From Selenomonadaceae bacterium (lineage in GTDB: Bacteria > Bacillota > Negativicutes > Selenomonadales > Selenomonadaceae), in assembly GCA_016286075.1 (NCBI GenBank), contig JAEERZ010000122.1, positions 1 to 6,750 on the forward strand: DNA of 6,750 nucleotides, in the 5' to 3' direction. Positions 1 to 5,404 of this stretch are shown in pieces (the first letter of the stretch is position 1; each line of letters opens with the position of its first letter). The translations under genes and the position numbers were made by a program. The notes beneath the pieces were generated by a model, which was not told the origin of the DNA, ran no database searches, and was given only the letters and a program-made list of their open reading frames with translations.

Positions 1-514
1 TTCCTCCAGCCTGCGTATGGCGGGGGACAAGTTTGACGAAGCGATTATCCTCTATATTCGCAGGACGTTCAATATTTTGATCGGGGAACGTACGGCGGAG
101 GATATCAAGGTGGAGATTGGCGCGGCGTATCCGGAGGCGCGGAATGTGCAGATGGAGGTCAAGGGCCGCGACCTTTATACGGGACTGCCGAAGGGCGTCA
201 TGGTGACCACGGCGCAGATTGCGGAGGCGCTGAACGAGCCGGTTTCGGCGATTGTGGACTGCGTGAAGAAGATATTGGAAGAAACGCCTCCGGAGCTTTC
301 GGCGGATATTATCGACCATGGGATTATCCTGACGGGCGGCGGCGCGATGCTTTACGGATTGGCCGGGCGGATTGCCAAGGAGACGGGCGTTCCGGCGCTG
401 CTGGCAGAGGACCCGATGTCCTGCGTGGCCATCGGTACGGGAAAGGCCTTGGATTTTGCCGATCATTTCGCGGACGGGCAGGATATGGACAGCGTCCTTA
501 CGGCGCAGAAATAA
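1..514 (+). CDS. mreB: MreB/Mbl actin-like cell-shape protein, C-terminal part (5' truncated)
   Basis: This is the last 170 or so codons of a bacterial actin homologue that forms membrane-bound filaments and positions the lateral peptidoglycan synthesis machinery. The frame is open from base 2, so the methionine at 17 is internal (it lies within SSSLRMAGDKFDEAI), and the true start is outside the window. Family signatures are clear: GDKFDEAI, LIGERTAEDIK, KGRDLYTGLPK, ETPPELSADII, the nucleotide-binding LTGGGAML turn and the C-terminal EDPMSCVAIGTGKAL block. The end falls shortly after that block, as is usual for the family. MreB and Mbl are close paralogues. This fragment resembles both, and the flagellar rod gene 18 bp downstream recalls the Bacillus mbl-flhO-flhP order, so it may be the Mbl-type copy. 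Family assignment is secure; the choice between mreB and mbl is not. Confidence 0.95.
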   Translation, partial: SSSLRMAGDKFDEAIILYIRRTFNILIGERTAEDIKVEIGAAYPEARNVQMEVKGRDLYTGLPKGVMVTTAQIAEALNEPVSAIVDCVKKILEETPPELSADIIDHGIILTGGGAMLYGLAGRIAKETGVPALLAEDPMSCVAIGTGKALDFADHFADGQDMDSVLTAQK

Positions 515-532
515 TACGGGGGAGGAGAAATT

Positions 533-1330
533 ATGTGGCGTGGGCTTTATACGGCGGCTGCCGGCATGATGACGCAGGAGAACCGCACCGGTGTCATTGC
601 GAACAATTTGGCGAACGTTAATACCACCGGCTATAAGCGAGACCGGGCGCTTGACGCGGAGTTCCGGCCGATGCTGATCCGGCGCATCAACGACGATTTG
701 CCGATCAAGGTGACGGATTTCAAGGGCTTCTCCCTCGACCGGCGTCCTCCTGCGGTGGGAACTTTAGGGCTCGGCTCGTATACGGATGAAATCGCGGTGG
801 ACCATGCGCCGGGTAATTTCATGACGACGGGCAACCCGCTGGATCTGGCCATCAGCGGGAACGGGTTCTTTGTCATCGACACGCCGGAGGGGCCGCGCTA
901 TACGCGGAACGGGAATTTTTACCGCGCGGTGAACGGCGATCTTGTGAATTCCGACGGGCGGGCCGTTCTTTCCCGACAGGGACGCCCGATCAATATCCCG
1001 GAGAACGCAGCGAACATCATAGTGACGGCGGAAGGCGGCGTTTACGCCGACGGCGCGCAGCTCGGCATGCTGGGCTTTGTGGAGTTCGACGGTGATCCGC
1101 GCGCTCTGTTGAAGCAGGGCGACAGTCTCTTTTATCCGCAGGCGGGCGCCGAGCCGCAGCAGGCCACCGGCGCGATTCAGCAGGGCGTTTTGGAGCGCTC
1201 CAACGCAAACGTGGTCAATGAAATGGTGGATTTGATTACCAACTATCGCATTTATGAGGCGAATTCCAAAGCGGTCACGACGCAGGATACGATGCTCGAC
1301 CACTCGGTCAACGAGGTCGGCAGGTTGTAA
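533..1330 (+). CDS. flgF: Flagellar basal-body rod protein, FlgF type (FlhO-like)
   Basis: This 265-residue protein belongs to the FlgE/F/G rod-hook family and probably builds part of the rod that crosses the periplasm. The N-terminal helix carries the family motif ANNLANVNTTGYK (about residues 23-35). The middle has the TGNPLDLAISGNGFFVID block (about 99-116) and YTRNGNF (about 123-129). The C-terminus has the paired helical motif NEMVDLITNYRIYEANSKA (about 229-247). No signal peptide is seen, as expected for a substrate of the flagellar type III export apparatus. Length fits FlgF/FlgG (about 250-260). The start at 533 is supported by GGAGGAG at 521-527, 5 nt upstream. It lies 18 bp after mreB, so the two are probably co-transcribed, and a terminator follows it. 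FlgF is preferred over FlgG because the next gene is the better FlgG. The Bacillus counterpart by position is flhO. The paralogue name is less certain than the family. Confidence 0.9.
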   Translation: MWRGLYTAAAGMMTQENRTGVIANNLANVNTTGYKRDRALDAEFRPMLIRRINDDLPIKVTDFKGFSLDRRPPAVGTLGLGSYTDEIAVDHAPGNFMTTGNPLDLAISGNGFFVIDTPEGPRYTRNGNFYRAVNGDLVNSDGRAVLSRQGRPINIPENAANIIVTAEGGVYADGAQLGMLGFVEFDGDPRALLKQGDSLFYPQAGAEPQQATGAIQQGVLERSNANVVNEMVDLITNYRIYEANSKAVTTQDTMLDHSVNEVGRL

Positions 1331-1340
1331 TTGCATACAG

Positions 1341-1377
1341 AAGATAGGGTTAAGTGGTTCCTTAGCCCTATTTTTTT
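1341..1377 (+). terminator. Rho-independent terminator after flgF
   Basis: An 11-bp stem is formed by 1344-1354 (ATAGGGTTAAG) and 1361-1371 (CTTAGCCCTAT), with one G-U wobble and a 6-nt loop (TGGTTC). It runs into seven T at 1371-1377. It starts 10 bp after the flgF stop codon and should end the mreB-flgF transcript. Further A-T pairs at the base (1341-1342 with 1373-1374) would also make it partly functional in the opposite direction, but no - strand gene needs it. Confidence 0.88.
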
Positions 1378-1386
1378 GTGAAGGGT

Positions 1387-1413
1387 TAAGTTTTTCAGAT
1401 GTTTTTCCGATAT
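1387..1413 (+). promoter_or_regulatory. Candidate sigma-28 (FliA/SigD) promoter for the flgG operon
   Basis: TAAG at 1387-1390 is followed after exactly 15 nt by TCCGATAT at 1406-1413. The known sigma-28 consensus (Bacillus SigD) is TAAA-N15-GCCGATAT, so 10 of 12 defined positions match with ideal spacing. In the longer enteric form, TTAAGTTT at 1386-1393 matches TAAAGTTT at 7 of 8 positions. The site is in a 133-bp intergenic gap, just past the terminator and about 50 bp before flgG. Transcription should start near 1419-1421, giving a leader of roughly 44 nt. The match is read by eye; activity is inferred. Confidence 0.75.
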
Positions 1414-1463
1414 ACAGGACAGAAACGAGTATGACTATTTTTACTTAGAGGAGCGGATGTACT

Positions 1464-2252
1464 ATGATGCGAGCCCTTTGGTCGGCGGCATCAGGGATGA
1501 AGTCGCAGCAAGACAATATGGATGTGGTGGCGCACAATCTCGCGAACGTCAATACGTTTGGCGCGAAAAAAGTGCGCGCGGAATTTCATGATCTTTTGTA
1601 TCAAACTTTGCGTCCGGCGGGCGCGGAGAGCGGCGCCGATTCCCAGTATCCGACGGGGCTTCAGATCGGTCTGGGCGATCGTTTGGCGGCGACCCAGCGC
1701 ATTTTCTCGCAGGGCAATCTCCAGTCTACGGGAAATCCGACGGATATCGCCATCGAGGGCGACGGCTTTTTCCGCATCGAGATGCCGGACGGGACCATCG
1801 CCTACACGCGGGACGGTTCCTTCAAGCTGGATTCCGACCGCCGCATGGTGACGACGGACGGCTATCCTTTGGCGGACAATATCACCATCGAGCAGAACGC
1901 TGCCAGCGATTCTATCACGATCTCAGCGGACGGGCGCGTGTCGGATATCGTGGACGGGCAGCAGAACCAGGTCGGGCAGATTCAGATTGCCCGGTTCGTC
2001 AATCCGGCGGGTCTTACGGTGCGCGGGCATAATCTCTTCTATGAGTCCGACGCTTCGGGCCCCCCGCTGGAAAGCAATCCGGGCGAAGACGGCTCGGGCA
2101 CTTTGGTGCAGTCCGTCATTGAAATGTCGAATATCCAGGTCGTCGAGGAAATGGTCAATATGATCGTGGCCCAGCGCGCTTACGAGTCGGACGCCAAGGC
2201 GATTACGACGTCGGATTCCATGCTGGAAATCGCCAACGGCCTGAAGCGGTAA
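1464..2252 (+). CDS. flgG: Flagellar basal-body distal rod protein FlgG
   Basis: This 262-residue protein is the distal rod subunit, exported by the flagellar type III apparatus and joined to the hook. Signatures are HNLANVNTFGAKK (about residues 24-36), PTGLQIGLG (63-71), STGNPTDIAIEGDGFF (88-103), YTRDGSF (114-120) and the near-canonical FlgG C-terminus EEMVNMIVAQRAYESDAKA (228-246) ending in MLEIANGLKR. The length equals that of typical FlgG (about 260). Two ATGs are adjacent (1464 and 1467). The first is chosen because AGAGGAG at 1447-1453 lies 10 nt upstream. In the N-terminal motif, the usual NNLANVNTTGFK appears as HNLANVNTFGAK, a small deviation. It is the first gene behind the sigma-28-like promoter and heads a close-packed operon with flgA, flgH, flgI and flgJ. 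It is related to the upstream rod gene by ancient paralogy. Confidence 0.96.
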   Translation: MMRALWSAASGMKSQQDNMDVVAHNLANVNTFGAKKVRAEFHDLLYQTLRPAGAESGADSQYPTGLQIGLGDRLAATQRIFSQGNLQSTGNPTDIAIEGDGFFRIEMPDGTIAYTRDGSFKLDSDRRMVTTDGYPLADNITIEQNAASDSITISADGRVSDIVDGQQNQVGQIQIARFVNPAGLTVRGHNLFYESDASGPPLESNPGEDGSGTLVQSVIEMSNIQVVEEMVNMIVAQRAYESDAKAITTSDSMLEIANGLKR

Positions 2253-2254
2253 TC

Positions 2255-2998
2255 ATGCGGCGGTTTTGTTGCGTTTTCGTTGCGGTTTGCTTTTGGGCTT
2301 TCGCGGCAATCGCCGGAGCTTACGGGCTGACGCCGGAGGACGTTTATCCGCAGGAGATTTCTTCGGAAGATATCCAGCGGGAGGCGATCGCTTATATCGA
2401 CGAGACGATGGCGGCTTTGGGGGACGTGCGTCGCTATACGATAGAGACGGTACATATTCCCCGCGCGCTGCGCGCGCCGGAAGGGGACATCACCTTTCAG
2501 GCGAAGACGCCCAACGGGCTTCGTTTTTGGGGCAACACGGCGGTCTATATGGACATACTGGTGGACGGCGCGCCCTTTCGGCAAGTCAAATGCCAGTTCA
2601 AGATGCATGTATTCGATCGCGTCGCCGTGGCGGCGCGGCCTCTCGTGCCGGGGCAGCCTTTGCAGGCGGGGGATTTCCGCTTCGAGGAGCAGGAGGTCGG
2701 GACGAAGGGCGCAAAATATATGGGAGAGAACGACGTCATCGTCGGAAAGGTGCTTTCCCGATCCCTCAGTATAGGTATGCCGATCCTTCGGGCCATGCTC
2801 AAAATGCCGGACATTTTGCAGGCGGGCTCTCCGGTGACGTTGATTTCCAAGGTGAACGGCGTCGAGGTCAAGATGGAGGGCGTCGCTTTGGAACCCGGAC
2901 ACGAAGGGGAGATCATTCGCGTCAGGAATACGGCGTCGAGAAAAATCCTGCGCGGGCGGATTTTAGATGAGTTTACCGTGGAGATCGTGCGGAAATGA
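2255..2998 (+). CDS. flgA: Flagella basal body P-ring formation protein FlgA
   Basis: This 247-residue periplasmic protein is the chaperone that helps FlgI assemble the P-ring around the rod. Residues 1 to about 22 form a signal peptide (basic MRR, hydrophobic core, AIAGA cleavage region). A SAF domain covers about 122-184 (VAVAARPLVPGQPLQAGDF, with GKVLSRSLSIGMPI near its end). The last 60 residues are the FlgA beta-domain, with GSPVTLI, the GVALEPGHEGEIIRVRN block and SRKILRGRI. It is a little longer than E. coli FlgA (about 219). The ATG lies only 2 nt after the flgG stop and I see no good Shine-Dalgarno site (GAAGCGG is the closest), so translation is probably coupled to flgG. Position just before flgH and flgI fits its role. 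One cysteine remains in the mature protein (C113). Confidence 0.93.
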   Translation: MRRFCCVFVAVCFWAFAAIAGAYGLTPEDVYPQEISSEDIQREAIAYIDETMAALGDVRRYTIETVHIPRALRAPEGDITFQAKTPNGLRFWGNTAVYMDILVDGAPFRQVKCQFKMHVFDRVAVAARPLVPGQPLQAGDFRFEEQEVGTKGAKYMGENDVIVGKVLSRSLSIGMPILRAMLKMPDILQAGSPVTLISKVNGVEVKMEGVALEPGHEGEIIRVRNTASRKILRGRILDEFTVEIVRK

Positions 2999-3000
2999 GG

Positions 3001-3006
3001 AAAGGA
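3001..3006 (+). promoter_or_regulatory. Likely ribosome binding site for flgH
   Basis: AAAGGA at 3001-3006 sits 11 nt before the ATG at 3018, within a purine-rich run that begins at the flgA stop. The spacing is slightly long. It still supports 3018 over the in-frame ATG at 2967, which is inside flgA and would place 17 polar residues before the signal peptide. Confidence 0.55.
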
Positions 3007-3017
3007 CGGGCGGAACA

Positions 3018-3626
3018 ATGAGAAAGAATTGGCGGGTGCTGGCGGCTGCGGGGCTTTCGGCCATGATGCTGGCGGCGACGTTTCCCGCGTCGGCTCAGTC
3101 TTTATGGTCGAACAACGACGGGCACACCGAGAATCTGTATTTTTCAGATAACAAGGCGCGGAACGTCGGCGATATCTTGACGATTATCATCAGCGAGACG
3201 GCGACGACGTCCGCGACGCGGTCGAGCAAGAATTCCAAGTCCGGCAGCGTGAATATGCAGGCCGGCATCGGCGTCTTTGATTTTCTGAATAACATTTTCC
3301 CAGCGTCGATCAGCGGCAACGACAGTTTCAAGGCGGACGGCTCGTCGACGAGCACGAACCGTGCCAGCGGCCGCGTATCGGTCACGGTGGTCGAGGTGGA
3401 GCCCAACGGCAATATGGTCGTCGAGGGTACGCAGTCGATATGGCAGAACAAGAACGAGCATAAAATCACATTGCGCGGCGTGGTGCGCCGGGACGACGTG
3501 ACCTATGCCAATACCGTGTCTTCCGCACAGGTGGCGGACGCTACGATTCGATTCGACGGCAAAGGCCCGTTGAACTCGAAGCAGCGGCAGGGCATTCTGA
3601 CGCAGATATTCAATATCCTCTTTTAA
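3018..3626 (+). CDS. flgH: Flagellar L-ring protein FlgH (no lipobox cysteine)
   Basis: This 202-residue protein forms the L-ring, the bushing of the flagellar rod in the outer membrane, so its presence implies a diderm cell. Homology is clear from NLYFSDNKARNVGDILTIII (about residues 39-58), the Ser/Thr/Asn-rich stretch (59-115), SGRVSVTVVEVEPNGNMVVEG (about 117-137) and the C-terminal SAQVADATIRFDGKG with a hydrophobic ILTQIFNILF end. Residues 1-26 form a signal peptide ending ASA, typical of signal peptidase I. Enterobacterial FlgH is a lipoprotein with an acylated cysteine, but this protein has no cysteine at all. The start at 3018 is chosen because it places the basic MRK and hydrophobic core correctly. 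The gene lies 19 bp after flgA and 37 bp before flgI. Function is confident; the mode of outer-membrane attachment is open. Confidence 0.95.
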   Translation: MRKNWRVLAAAGLSAMMLAATFPASAQSLWSNNDGHTENLYFSDNKARNVGDILTIIISETATTSATRSSKNSKSGSVNMQAGIGVFDFLNNIFPASISGNDSFKADGSSTSTNRASGRVSVTVVEVEPNGNMVVEGTQSIWQNKNEHKITLRGVVRRDDVTYANTVSSAQVADATIRFDGKGPLNSKQRQGILTQIFNILF

Positions 3627-3651
3627 TAGTATAGTATTGCGGTTCCTTGAT

Positions 3652-3657
3652 GGAGGA
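3652..3657 (+). promoter_or_regulatory. Ribosome binding site for flgI
   Basis: GGAGGA at 3652-3657 is 6 nt before the first of three consecutive ATG codons (3664, 3667, 3670). It rules out the in-frame ATG at 3637, which precedes this site and would add nine residues before the signal peptide. The spacing favours 3664 or 3667. Confidence 0.8.
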
Positions 3658-3663
3658 AGTGGC

Positions 3664-4791
3664 ATGATGATGAAAAAATGGGTTGCGCTTTTTACGGCGA
3701 TTCTTTGCCTGTCCCTTTCAGGGCCGGTTTTTGCGGAGTCCGCCGTTACGCGCATTAAGGACATCGCGAAGGTGCAGGGCGTGCGCTCGAACCAGCTCGT
3801 CGGCTACGGGCTCGTCATGGGCCTTGACGGCACCGGCGATTCGAACAAGACGCTGGAAGTGCTGCAATCGGTGGCGAATATGCTGCGGAAGTTCGGCGTG
3901 ACGATCGATCAGGCTTCTCTGAAGACGAAGAACGTGGCGGCTGTGGTCGTAACGGCTACGCTCCCTCCGTTTGTGCGCGAGGGCGACACCATCGACGTGA
4001 CGGTTTCGTCCATGGGCGACGCGAAAAGCATTCAGGGCGGAACCTTGATTCAGACGCCGCTCCAAGCCGGTAATGGCGAGGTCTATGCGGTGGCGCAGGG
4101 CGCCGTTTCCACGGGCGGCTTCACGGCTGGCAACAGCGGCAGCGGCAGCACGCGGCAGAAAAATTTCCCGACGGTGGGATTGACGCCGAACGGGGCTATC
4201 GTCGAGCGGACGGTGGAAGACGATATCGGGAAGGACGGCACGATCTCGCTTTCGCTGGCGAACGCCGACTTCACGACGGCTTCGCGGGTCGCGCAGGCAA
4301 TCAATATGCGCTATGCGGGCGTTGCGACTGCGGTAAATCCGGGGCGCATAGATATCCGTATTCCGCCTTTCTTCAGAAATAACGTCGTCAGCTTTGTCGC
4401 GGGCATCGAAGAACTCCCGGTCATGCCGGACAATATCGCGAAGGTGGTCATGAACGAACGCACCGGAACGATCGTCATGGGCGGCGACGTTGCAGTGGAC
4501 AATATCGCCATCACGCAGGGCGGCATTTCCATCAGCATAGAGACGGATGAAGACGTGAGCCAGCCCATGCCTTATAATATGGGCAGCGGGGCGAAGACCG
4601 TCACGACGAAGAACGATAACGTCAGCGTATCCGAGGAGAAGGCGAACACCATCGTCCTCGACGCCACGGCGAACGTCAACGACATCGTGGGCGCGCTGAA
4701 CGCCGTGGGCGCGACGCCGCGCGACATCATCTCTATTTTGCAGGCGATGAAGGCCGCGGGTGCGCTGCACGCGGAGCTGGAGATCATTTGA
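3664..4791 (+). CDS. flgI: Flagellar P-ring protein FlgI
   Basis: This 375-residue periplasmic protein forms the P-ring in the peptidoglycan layer around the rod. Residues 1-24 are a signal peptide (MMMKK, hydrophobic core, VFA cleavage site). The mature part shows family blocks in order: RIKDIAKVQGVRSNQLVGYG (30-49), GLDGTGD (53-59), KNVAAVVVTATLPPF (89-103), DTIDVTVSSMGDAKS (108-122), GGTLIQTPL (125-133), NGAIVER (176-182), the region around MNERTGTIVMGG (263-274) and the C-terminal ALNAVGATPRDIISILQAM ending LEII. Length matches the family (about 365). A short Gly/Ser-rich stretch (about 155-163) falls in a known variable loop. The mature protein has no cysteine, unlike E. coli FlgI. Start 3664 follows GGAGGA; 3667 and 3670 are alternatives. 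The gene sits between flgH and flgJ, 13 bp from the latter. Confidence 0.97.
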   Translation: MMMKKWVALFTAILCLSLSGPVFAESAVTRIKDIAKVQGVRSNQLVGYGLVMGLDGTGDSNKTLEVLQSVANMLRKFGVTIDQASLKTKNVAAVVVTATLPPFVREGDTIDVTVSSMGDAKSIQGGTLIQTPLQAGNGEVYAVAQGAVSTGGFTAGNSGSGSTRQKNFPTVGLTPNGAIVERTVEDDIGKDGTISLSLANADFTTASRVAQAINMRYAGVATAVNPGRIDIRIPPFFRNNVVSFVAGIEELPVMPDNIAKVVMNERTGTIVMGGDVAVDNIAITQGGISISIETDEDVSQPMPYNMGSGAKTVTTKNDNVSVSEEKANTIVLDATANVNDIVGALNAVGATPRDIISILQAMKAAGALHAELEII

Positions 4792-4792
4792 C

Positions 4793-4798
4793 GGAGGG
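4793..4798 (+). promoter_or_regulatory. Ribosome binding site for flgJ
   Basis: GGAGGG at 4793-4798 starts one base after the flgI stop codon and is 6 nt before the ATG at 4805. It decides the start: the in-frame ATG at 4760 is inside flgI and has no such site. Confidence 0.8.
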
Positions 4799-4804
4799 CA
4801 CGGC

Positions 4805-5266
4805 ATGGTAAACGGAATCACGGGACTGGACGCTCTTCGCGGCTCGGCGTCGTGGGTTGCGCCGAATACCTCGCAGGAGGCGTTGCAGGCAACGACGGAC
4901 GCGGCGCGGTTTGAGGACGCGCTGAACCGGGCGACGAAGGCGCTGGAAGACGCGAAAAGAACCGTCGACACGTCGGGCGTCGACGCCGAGACGGAAGCCA
5001 AGCGCCTGCGGGAAGCCTGCCAAGGTTTCGAGGCGATGTTCCTCGATATCGTTTTCAAGTCCATGCGGAACACCGTTCCGGAAAATACATTGTTTGGTGA
5101 GAGCAACGGCGAAAAAATCTGGCGCTCGATGCTGGACACCGAGATGATGCAGAACGTGGCAAAATCCGGCGGCGTCGGCATCGCGGACATGATGTACGAC
5201 AACCTGATCGATCAGGTGACGGCGCAGACCTTGGCCGCGAAAGGGAAGATCGACGCGCCGAAATAG
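4805..5266 (+). CDS. flgJ: FlgJ-type rod-binding protein, single domain
   Basis: This 153-residue protein matches the N-terminal rod-binding domain of FlgJ, which is thought to cap or scaffold the growing rod. The core lies at about residues 70-135: EACQGFEAMFLDIVFKSMR, then NTLFGESNGEKIWRSMLDTE, then MQNVAKSGGVGIADMMYDNL, a pattern typical of the family. Residues about 31-70 are charged and helical-looking (AARFEDALNRATKALEDAKR). No signal peptide is present, as expected for a protein exported by the flagellar apparatus. The C-terminal glucosaminidase domain found in enterobacterial FlgJ (about 313 residues) is absent, and the stop is followed directly by a terminator, so this is a genuinely short form rather than a broken gene. 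Many bacteria outside the gamma-proteobacteria carry such short FlgJ proteins. It is the last gene of the flgG operon. Confidence 0.9.
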   Translation: MVNGITGLDALRGSASWVAPNTSQEALQATTDAARFEDALNRATKALEDAKRTVDTSGVDAETEAKRLREACQGFEAMFLDIVFKSMRNTVPENTLFGESNGEKIWRSMLDTEMMQNVAKSGGVGIADMMYDNLIDQVTAQTLAAKGKIDAPK

Positions 5267-5279
5267 GGAAATGACGATG

Positions 5280-5314
5280 AACGCTGCACGTTGAGAAAGC
5301 GTGCGGCGTTTTTT
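5280..5314 (+). terminator. Rho-independent terminator after flgJ
   Basis: An 11-bp stem is formed by 5280-5290 (AACGCTGCACG) and 5300-5310 (CGTGCGGCGTT), with one G-U wobble. The 9-nt loop may be reduced by two weak pairs. A run of six T covers 5309-5314, two of them inside the stem. It starts 13 bp after the flgJ stop and should end the flagellar operon. Confidence 0.85.
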
Positions 5315-5369
5315 GTTGCGGTGTTTCCATAAAAAACACAGGGAACTGCGCTAATATTTCTTTGTTTAT

Positions 5370-5378
5370 TGGTATATT
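5370..5378 (+). promoter_or_regulatory. Weak candidate promoter (extended -10) for the AMIN/NAGPA gene
   Basis: TGGTATATT at 5370-5378 fits an extended -10 element (TGN followed by TATATT, near TATAAT). No convincing -35 hexamer lies 16-18 nt upstream. Transcription would start near 5385, just before the GGGAGG ribosome site. The surrounding stretch 5315-5404 is AT-richer than the genes and holds no ORF of note. A second weak reading is a sigma-28-like TAAA (5330-5333)-N16-GCTAATAT (5350-5357). Confidence 0.35.
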
Positions 5379-5404
5379 TTGGATGTTGTTTTGGGAGGCT
5401 GCAC

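Noticed and set aside
441..465. A possible sigma-28 site (GAAA-N13-GCCGATCA) at the end of mreB that could serve flgF
   Set aside because: The spacing is 2 nt short of the optimum, both elements deviate, and the bases are constrained by MreB coding (FADHF).
533..2252. flgF and flgG as a tandem duplication
   Set aside because: They share family motifs only. The sequences are strongly diverged, in keeping with ancient FlgF/FlgG paralogy rather than a recent duplication.
2266..2970. A 234-codon + strand frame overlapping flgA, rich in Gly and Arg
   Set aside because: It is the frame-shifted shadow of flgA. It has no domain, and the flgA frame has a signal peptide and SAF domain.
2967..3017. 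Extended FlgH start at 2967, including a cysteine that might be taken for a lipobox
   Set aside because: The cysteine lies in a polar stretch (WRSCGNEE) without a preceding hydrophobic core and inside flgA. The signal peptide begins properly at 3018.
4129..4152. A short AGC-GGC repeat
   Set aside because: It encodes the Gly/Ser-rich variable loop of FlgI (about residues 155-163), so it is low-complexity coding sequence rather than a separate repeat element.
3718..5202. A 494-codon open frame on the - strand, antisense to flgI and flgJ
   Set aside because: It is Arg/His/Asp-rich with no recognisable domain and lies opposite two secure genes. GC-rich codon bias on the sense strand explains the lack of stops.
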